A stretch of 64,000 bases of DNA from Cyclina sinensis (taxonomy: Eukaryota > Mollusca > Bivalvia > Venerida > Veneridae): assembly GCA_012932295.1 (NCBI GenBank), contig JAAONU010000002.1, positions 39,863,521 to 39,927,520 on the forward strand, in the 5' to 3' direction. The translations under genes and the position numbers were made by a program. Below are positions 56,365-64,000 of the stretch, piece by piece. The notes beneath the pieces are model-generated. The model was given only the letters and a program-made list of their open reading frames with translations. It was not told where the DNA came from and ran no database searches. How positions within the stretch are numbered: position 1 is the stretch's first letter; the number at the start of each line of letters is the position of its first letter.

Positions 56365-56893
56365 AGTCATTATCATCAATATCATTATCAATGTGATCTG
56401 TTACAGCAGCAGGAGACAGACACAGCAGAATTAATATTAAGTGATTCTTCTGCACTCATAGCTAAAATCATTCTTTCAGACAGCATCAGTCATTGATATT
56501 ATCATCATCTTCATCATCAGCATCTTCGTATTCTTCTCAATTGTCATTGGCTCTTCAGTTGACCAAATACCAGTTGAGAGTAAAATGTAAATTTTGCTTC
56601 TGAAAGTCTCCATAATCTTTTGTTAAGAAGCTATTTTTTAGGGATGGGAACAAAGACTGTATTTGAATATTCTGTTTGCCATATTTGAATATATTCAAAT
56701 ATTTGAATTTCAGGAGTTCAGTCAGTTATTGAAATTTTGGTTTCAGAATAATGGTACTGTTTTCAGTCATGGAAAATTATGTTTATCATCAAGAAATGGC
56801 ATAGAAATGGCTTGTTTATTGGAAACTTAAAATACTAATTTAGTGCTTGGTATATGCACAATATATTCTGTTCTTTAAAATGTGATCTGTTGT

Positions 56894-56899
56894 AATAAA
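56894..56899 (+). promoter_or_regulatory. Candidate poly(A) signal of the coiled-coil gene
   Basis: AATAAA about 530 nt after the TGA stop. A second run of AATAAATAAATA at about 56950 could also serve. Confidence 0.4.
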
Positions 56900-59800
56900 T
56901 ATGGACAGTTGGATAAATTGCAAGGGCTATTTTTCATTCAAGATACAAGAAAATAAATAAATAAATAAATAGACATGGGTAGCAAGGATGTTAAAAAAAT
57001 ACTTCAAACATTTATTAGAAGAAAATATTTAAGTTATTCTTTTTGACCGGACAGCAAAAGAGTAGTATCAATAAAGTCAAAAGCGTGTACATTTATGTTA
57101 AACATGACAGTTAATCCTGGAACATGGTAAGACAAACAATTTTTAAAATTTGTTACATAAAATAGGTTCCAAATAAAATGAACAGAAGATGAAAAGGTAT
57201 CACATTTATGCCTGTTACAAACTGTTAATCTGTTCGATTGCCCCTGCAAATTATACATTGCAAATTTCTCGTTTACTGGACATTTTTTGACACGCGATAA
57301 ATAAACACAATGGCACAGATGGTTTTAATTTGAATAATTAGCATACTTAGATGATAATCAGTGATACTTAATTTAGGAAAAAAAGATATACACTAATTTA
57401 CGAATAAAAAATATTTGAATTTGATTTTCAGATTCAAATATTCGGTCGATACTTTAATATTTAATATTCATTACCATTCCTACTACTTTTATATAATTTC
57501 TTTAGACTTGATCCCTTAAAAGTGATTTGGGGATAAAGTCTAGGCCATAACTTCTCACCAACAGGTGACAAATTTGAATTTGATATGCAGAATTTATGTT
57601 AAACTTTGACTTTCACATTCTTTTTTTACTTGCACACACATTAAGTAGTTAATTTAATTTGCAAGATGTTTTTTTCTAATGTTTATGTGAATATATGAGT
57701 TGTGCTTAAAATGAAAGCTTACATTATTATTATGCTATCATATATATGTTATTTATTAATATTTGTCATTTTCCGCAGGAAGTCTTACTGTACTTATCAT
57801 AATTTGTCAAAATTTGCTATATGTAAGAATGTTAGAACTTTCAAATATTTGACAGCTTTCATCTTTTTCACAATAACAAAAAATATGTTATTCCAAGCCC
57901 AGTTTGTGTTGAAAAAAAAGATGTGTTCTGTAATCACAGTATTAGAAGCTTTACTAACAAACTTACATGATATGATTCTCATGGATGTTATATCAGGTTT
58001 GTTCACTAAGTCCAGTGTTTATATTCTTAGAACTTATTATGTCTTGTATGGTATTTTGACAAAGGAGTTACAAATATTCTTGTTTTCTTTTTAGCTCACC
58101 TAAGCTGATAGACTGTAGTGAGCTTTTAGGCTCGCCTAATGTCCAGTTCTCCATAAACAGTGGTATTCAAACAACATCTGAACCCACTTGGCCTTTTTTC
58201 AACCTCACTTATTACTATGTAATTGTGAAATTCATATTGTTCTGTGAAAAACATGACTGCCAGTGGTGGGGCATAATTTTTTAAATGTCTGTGAAATCTT
58301 CTTCTTAGAAACTGCAGGTTTGATTTGAAAATAATGTAGAACAATTTTGCTGGTTCCCATTTTACTGGTGTGCACTCAAGGATGGAGTGAAACATGTTGT
58401 ATCCCTGCCAAACTCTATCAAACCAGAGGCCAATATCGCATATTTGGGCCAACCATTCATGTATTACTGAGATTTACTAAAGCTTAATAAATCAAGATCA
58501 TTTGGTTAAATTTACACTAAAAAGGAGATGGTGACATGACCTAGATAGGTATGGTTGTCATTTGAAGTAGCATAAACAAACAAATAATGTAACAGTTATG
58601 AAGCAACTGATGTGTATAAGAGTTGGCATACCTGTTTTTAATAGAAAAACAGTCAACTAATAATGGGGGACATTAGTTGATTATCTACCCTGAATACTCC
58701 CTGATATTACTTTGGTCCTTCCATTTGGATTCCTCTGCTTTTATCGCTATTTTCTCTCTTGATATGGTGATAATTAAACCTAATTATTTGCAAAAGTGGT
58801 AGTCAGATTACACAATAAATTTAGCAATGTTTTGTTAACACCATTATCTTTGTTCTTTGATAATCCTAACTTTTTATTTAATATATAAATGACACAACTA
58901 GAAGTCAAGACCATCACAGTTAGAAACAAGGATAAAGTCAGAGGATTCCAACTAAAAGGACCAATATGCTATTTGGTCTACCTTTGATGTTATGTGATTA
59001 AGGGAGATAATTTGTTATCAGGAATGTCCCTCATTATGGGCTTTGCCACATGAATACCATGAATACCATCTTGCATACTTAATAGTTCAGTAATGTGATA
59101 TTTTTTAGAATTTAATGTGAGGCTTCAGGCCAAAAACCAGTACAACTCTTTTTATTAATGATACGTCTTAAAAGCCTATAACTGCACCTTTCATATAAAT
59201 ATATTACATAGGTATATTGTTGCACCTGTTAGTGGATATATTACATACATATATTGCTTCCTGCTCTAGTCTCCAGACTTGTACAAAGGCAGTTATTTTA
59301 AAATGAAGGCTTGCTTTGAAGGCTTTTTTTTATGTAGGATCTGACACAAGTGTTCCCTTTTAATTTTTATGCAACATGTTCAGGAAAAATGTTATCAAGT
59401 AAGTTCTTGTGTTCTAATTAACACTTTTCCTGGAAGAGTTGAATAAAAGTTTATATGAAATGTTAATACGAATCAAAGTCTATATCAGTTATCAAAAAGA
59501 TAATAAAACAGGTGGTTCCGTAACTATATTCATTTGAGCTTTACTGAAAAGTGCCTTCTAACAAAGAAATAGTTTAAATGAAATGTCAAAAGTTGTCGGA
59601 AGTACTGAATATACTCATAGAAGACATCTTTTTGAAAAAAGCACATCTACAAGTATGTGATAAGAAATTTACGAGATGACAGGAAATAAAAATAATTTAA
59701 AAAAAATATGTAATGGTTATGTTGCATGCAATACAAGAAGCATTTGTCATGTGATAAATAGTAATTAAAGAATAGTAATAATTATTATGATGATAAAACA

Positions 59801-62800
59801 AACATTGTGTTTCATTAATAACACAGGTTAGAAATCAGTTTATTAATTTTTACATGCTTGCTTACTGGTCTTTTGTAAGTTGGACTTTAATTATTTATAT
59901 CTTCTGTTGTTGTTGTTGTTGTTTTGTTTTTCAGAATGTATTGCAGATGCAGATTTATCATTGAAATTTAAATTGGCTTTATATCTATTTGGCTAAAGAT
60001 TTGTATGATGTCTTAATTACATTTTACAAACTAAATTTGAATGGAAGCTGACAGCAGTCTGGCTAGAATTACATTCAATTTTAATTTAATGATCAATCTT
60101 TCATTTTGCAGTCTAATCTTTTCATGAGCAGACTGAGGTGTGAAACTTATTTCATCATTAAAAAAAAACAAATGTTTCTCACTATATATATTCAAATAAG
60201 GTATAAGCTTTAAAATTTTCCAATTTTAGTCCATAAAAATTTATTTCACATTTCATGCTTCATAGACAGTGAAGTTTTGCACTTTTTTGTGCGTTTATTA
60301 ATTGATATGGTTGCACATTTATATAAGTGCTAATCATAATATCCTCAAAGTGTCTCATTAATGTCTCATAAAAAATTTTTCATGAGACATTGAAATGAAA
60401 ACGATTTCATGTGAGAAAGAACTTGTAACTTAAAGTGATATATGTGTTCAAGTGACCATAACCGTTTTGAAATGTACACTAGCCATTTGTTTCTAATCAT
60501 AGAAAAACAAAAATTGTTTTAGTTATGGCTAAATTAAATGATTGCATATAACAGTTTCATTACTTTTGAACATACATGTAGTTGCAAAATGATAAAATCT
60601 TTTTTGACTAGCCCAGTCTTTTTTAAATTTTCAGTTAAACTTTGTTTGATAATTTCTTGTATACTTTGAAGAAAACCAAAGTATTTTGTTATTTGGTGAA
60701 AGTTACAATTTTTCTAAACATATATCGTGTTTCAAACATTTTTCGTGACCATAAATCTTTCGTTCTTTTTGAACATATACGTCAACTTAGTGAACCAGAA
60801 TGTGTGTTAATGTTAGTGTTTTTGTTCATGCAGATACGTCATGCTCAGTGTGGGATTCTAATGTAGAAATAAATATATTCTTTAGTTTCATCTCATTTTT
60901 AAATGCAAAAAGATAATGCTTGATCATATGTGTGACATATTTATACATGCAAAACCAATCATAATATGATTTCCTGGACAATAAAAACTTAATATTTTAG
61001 ATCATCTATCAAAATATTTATATACCATACAGGCAAAACCTAAAATACCCTTGTTAATCATTAGTTAAAATCTGCCGAGTAACCCTCTGACCTGAAGATA
61101 AATGACCTTATAACTTACGTAGGTTGTCATTCTTGCCAAATTACCTACTGACCAAGATAAAAGACAGGTTTATTATAAATGTAACTGTTAAAGCTTTGAT
61201 AATTGTGTAAAGGCCTAGTTCTACTTACAAAGACTAAAAAATAACTAAAAAACCAAAATTTACATGTGTTATAACAGTGTTTCTGATGAGCATTCCCATT
61301 ATTCCAACAGCTAGATACAACCCCTTATCTAAAAATCGGTAAGAAACAACAATGGTTTCACTGGCCTAAGCTAACTGACATCAGCTACAGGCATATAAAG
61401 TAGCTATGATCATGTGGGTGGTCAGCAGACCCAAGGTAGATTTGATTCATTATAAACAACGAATGTCCAATGCCTGTTATGAATTAAGATGCTTGTTAAC
61501 AGACTAGTTGTAACACATATGTAAAACAAGCTATTTTAGTTCACTTTATCTTTGCGAGTATCTTTATTTAAGACCATTGTATTCTTATCATAGTGTCTTA
61601 GGTTGGGGTCAGAATGACTGTAACTTATGTTGAAAAGGGGTCCTTGTCTTTAAAGACATGTGAAGGATACACAGACCACAGATGATGGCTGCTAAAAACA
61701 GGTGGATTACATAGTAGGAGCAAATATTAAAAGCCAGATGGGCTTATTAGCTGTTTTCTTTTCTGCTTTTGGCTTTAAGTGGTCATCGTATTTATCTTTA
61801 CATTGCTCTGATGAATTGAGGTGTCAGTTTTTTTTAATTTTGAAGACTATTTTTACAGCCAGTCCAGATCTATTGGACATGAAAACTTAATGTTGAAAAA
61901 ATGTTTACACTATAAACCAGATCTAATAATGATGTTGTTACATATTAGAAATCATTCTGCTAATCCGACTCAAATAACTTACACTTCTAGGTCAGCCCTA
62001 ATTTGACTAAGTATATTATTTCACCTATTATTCTGTTTTGTTACAGTCTGTTTATTTATAGGCTACAATGTATTCAACTTCTGCTCTTTTCCAGTATATA
62101 TTAAGCTTAATTCTGTATCAGATGGTGTGAGATACCCCTATTGTTTGTCAGCCTCATTAAAAAGAAATAAAATAGTTTACATAAACTAGACCATTATTGT
62201 ATACACTTTAATGTTAAACTTTAATGTGTCAGTTTCTGTGACATTTACGTCTTCTGTGTTTCATTCTAAAGACATTAAATCTGATTGCTTGTTGAAAAAA
62301 GGGAAAAATGATGTTTAGAAAAATGTAATCTTACATTTATAAATGTGACAAAGTCAACAATCAGGTCAGTATGTTATCATGAAGAAAATGACATCAAATT
62401 TTGATGTTTTTTTTTTTGAAAATACACAACGTTTTCCACTTTCTTCATTAAGTGGAAGTTAAAAGTCTTCAACAGTAACTGAAACATCACACAACTGACA
62501 TCCTTGATGTCATAATGATTAATTGAAATTATATGAAATATTCAGCTGTAAGTGTACCTTCAAAAGTGTATACAAAAGTAATTCCAAAACGGTCTATTAT
62601 TTCAAAGTGAAAAGAAACTGTAAATGTCAAATTTGACCACATTGTTGATAATCTCTTGATACAGTCCAGATAATGAATACTGGTAACACATCTGATTTAG
62701 ACATGATACAAAACCTTTTAATGCTCAAATATGCTTTGTACTTACATGTAGACAAACAATTCATAAAACAGTAAGGTTTTCTATATCTTGTTATTCTTTG

Positions 62801-63285
62801 CCTCTGCCAGTCCTTTCGAGAACTTGTAAAAATTTTACTTATTTTTCTGTATAAGTACGTATCAGAGCCTGTGTTATTTTTATATATAATTATCCATGTT
62901 TTGATCAGAAGTTTTAATGTATTCAGAGGTTTGTCCCTGTATTTTTATTGGACAAAAATTCACTTGACACCCTGAATCTGATGAACTGTTAGTATTACAG
63001 TGACTATTTGATGATATGTATTTAAGATATATTTTATTTCACTTAAAAGTCTTGTTATATAATTTGTTATTTTACAGTCTGTGATATAGAACTTTATGGG
63101 GGTTTTTTTTGTATGAACAAGAAATTCTTTGATCTGTGATAGTTATTGCTTCAGTGTTTTGATATTATATTTTAGTTTTACACCTTGTGATGTGATAAGA
63201 ATTAAAGATCTGAAAATAGACCATGTTTATTTAAGTTGCAAATAAAGACATTAGATACAGATGTTATTATTTTTGCTTTCTGTTT
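56900..63285. other. Gene-free stretch
   Basis: AT-rich, with a (TGT)n run near 59911 and many AATAAA motifs. At 58093-58140 TTTAGCTCACCTAAGC followed by GTGAGCTTTTAGGCTCG is a short truncated 5' end of the bivalve repeat family. No exon or RNA gene was recognised. Scattered frames of 60-130 codons lack any protein-like pattern. Confidence 0.5.
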
Positions 63286-64000
63286 TTAGCTTACCTGAGC
63301 ACGAAGTGCTCAGGGGTGAGCTTTTGTGATCATGGTTGTCTGGCATCCATCTAAGGTGTCGTGCAGCGTGCTTCATGCATCTTCAACCATTTGATTTGAA
63401 TGACTTCTTTTCCTATACCACTAAGCCAACTTCGACAAAACATGCCTGGGATATTCCTGTACCAAATGTGTTCAAAGAATTGAGTTCCATCAAAAACTCT
63501 AGTTGCTATGGCAACAGAAAGGAAAATACTTTGAAAATCTTCTTGCCTGAAACCACAAAACCAAGGGTTAAGATTTTTAGCTCAACTGAGCATGAAGTGC
63601 TCAAGGGTGAGCTTTTTTGATCATTGATGGTCCAGCGTCAGTCGGTGTGCGTCGTGTGTCGTGCAGGTGTGCATCTTTAACAATTTGACTTGAATGGCCT
63701 CCTCCTTTACTGCTGATTAGGCTAACTTTGATGAAACATGCCTGGGATAATCCTTGCATGAAGCTCTTCCAAAGTTGTTCAAAAATTGAATTCCATCAAG
63801 AACTCTTGTCTCTATGGCAACAGAAAGGAAAAACTTCAAAAATATTCTTTTCTGAAACCACAAGGCACTGAGACTTAAAATTTGGTATGCAGCATTGTCT
63901 AGTGGACCTCTACCAAGTTTGCCGAAATTATACCCCAGGGGTTAAAGAATAATTTTGTCTGAAACCACAAGACCTAGAACTAAGATATTTTGCATAGAGC
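63286..64000 (+). repeat. 5' portion of the bivalve interspersed repeat, tandemly doubled
   Basis: TTTTAGCTTACCTGAGCACG opens a copy with the hairpin GAGCACGAAGTGCTC (63298-63312). About 290 bp later the start recurs with GAGCATGAAGTGCTC (63588-63602). The text then runs into CTGAAACCACAAG and GGTATGCAGCATTGTC, the same modules as at 1-1000. The element continues past the window. The frame at 63336-63620 is repeat sequence. Confidence 0.8.

Noticed and set aside
57702..58094. 130-codon open frame, hydrophobic
   Set aside because: AT-rich chance frame rich in I, L, F and Y, downstream of the coiled-coil gene's likely poly(A) signal. It has no family resemblance.
58126..58452. 108-codon minus-strand open frame
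   Set aside because: Starts inside a truncated copy of the interspersed repeat and has no protein-like pattern.
63336..63620. 94-codon open frame
   Set aside because: Lies entirely in the bivalve interspersed repeat.

Overview
This is a 64-kb piece of an AT-rich animal nuclear genome. The genes have many small exons with GT..AG introns. Two of them encode clearly metazoan proteins: the ciliary IQCB1/nephrocystin-5 and the RNA helicase DDX6. The repeats point to a bivalve mollusc. They include a family with a GAGCACGAAGTGCTC hairpin near its 5' end and a GGGCCATCATGGCCC palindrome near its 3' end, tRNA-headed SINEs with A-rich tails, and decayed jockey/CR1-like LINEs. The bivalve assignment comes from recognising these families and was not confirmed by a search.

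Layout. 1-2.8 kb: two opposed copies of the bivalve repeat family. 3.3-13.0 kb (minus): IQCB1, all 12 coding exons found, with one apparent 1-nt frameshift in exon 11. Its large first intron holds several foldback repeats. 13.0-20.9 kb: a block of inverted and foldback repeats. It contains a satellite in two opposed arms with an ACTTTACGCCG core, a ~110-bp direct duplication around that satellite, a terminal-inverted-repeat (TIR) element with a 9-bp target-site duplication, a 1.3-kb foldback element with six GGTCCGTTTTGTC motifs per arm, and a TTAA-flanked element. 22.5 kb (plus): first coding exon of a COA3-like mitochondrial assembly factor; the second exon was not found. 24.8-26.0 kb: a hAT-type non-autonomous element with a 147-bp palindromic element nested in it. 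26-35.6 kb: no coding sequence recognised; one TTAA-flanked element. 35.6-41.7 kb (minus): DDX6, ten coding exons, intact. 43.5-49.2 kb: three decayed LINE fragments. The main one is split by an insertion carrying tRNA-like tandem units of 272 bp. 49.8-56.4 kb (plus): seven 3' exons of a coiled-coil protein whose 5' part was not found. 56.4-63.3 kb: untranslated or intergenic. 63.3 kb to the end: the start of another copy of the repeat family seen at the left end.

The genes are not a functional cluster. IQCB1 acts at the cilium base, DDX6 in cytoplasmic mRNA decay and repression, and COA3 in mitochondria. No undescribed gene system was found. The unusual content is the dense set of inverted-repeat DNA between IQCB1 and the COA3-like gene, with relative insertion ages that can be read from nesting.
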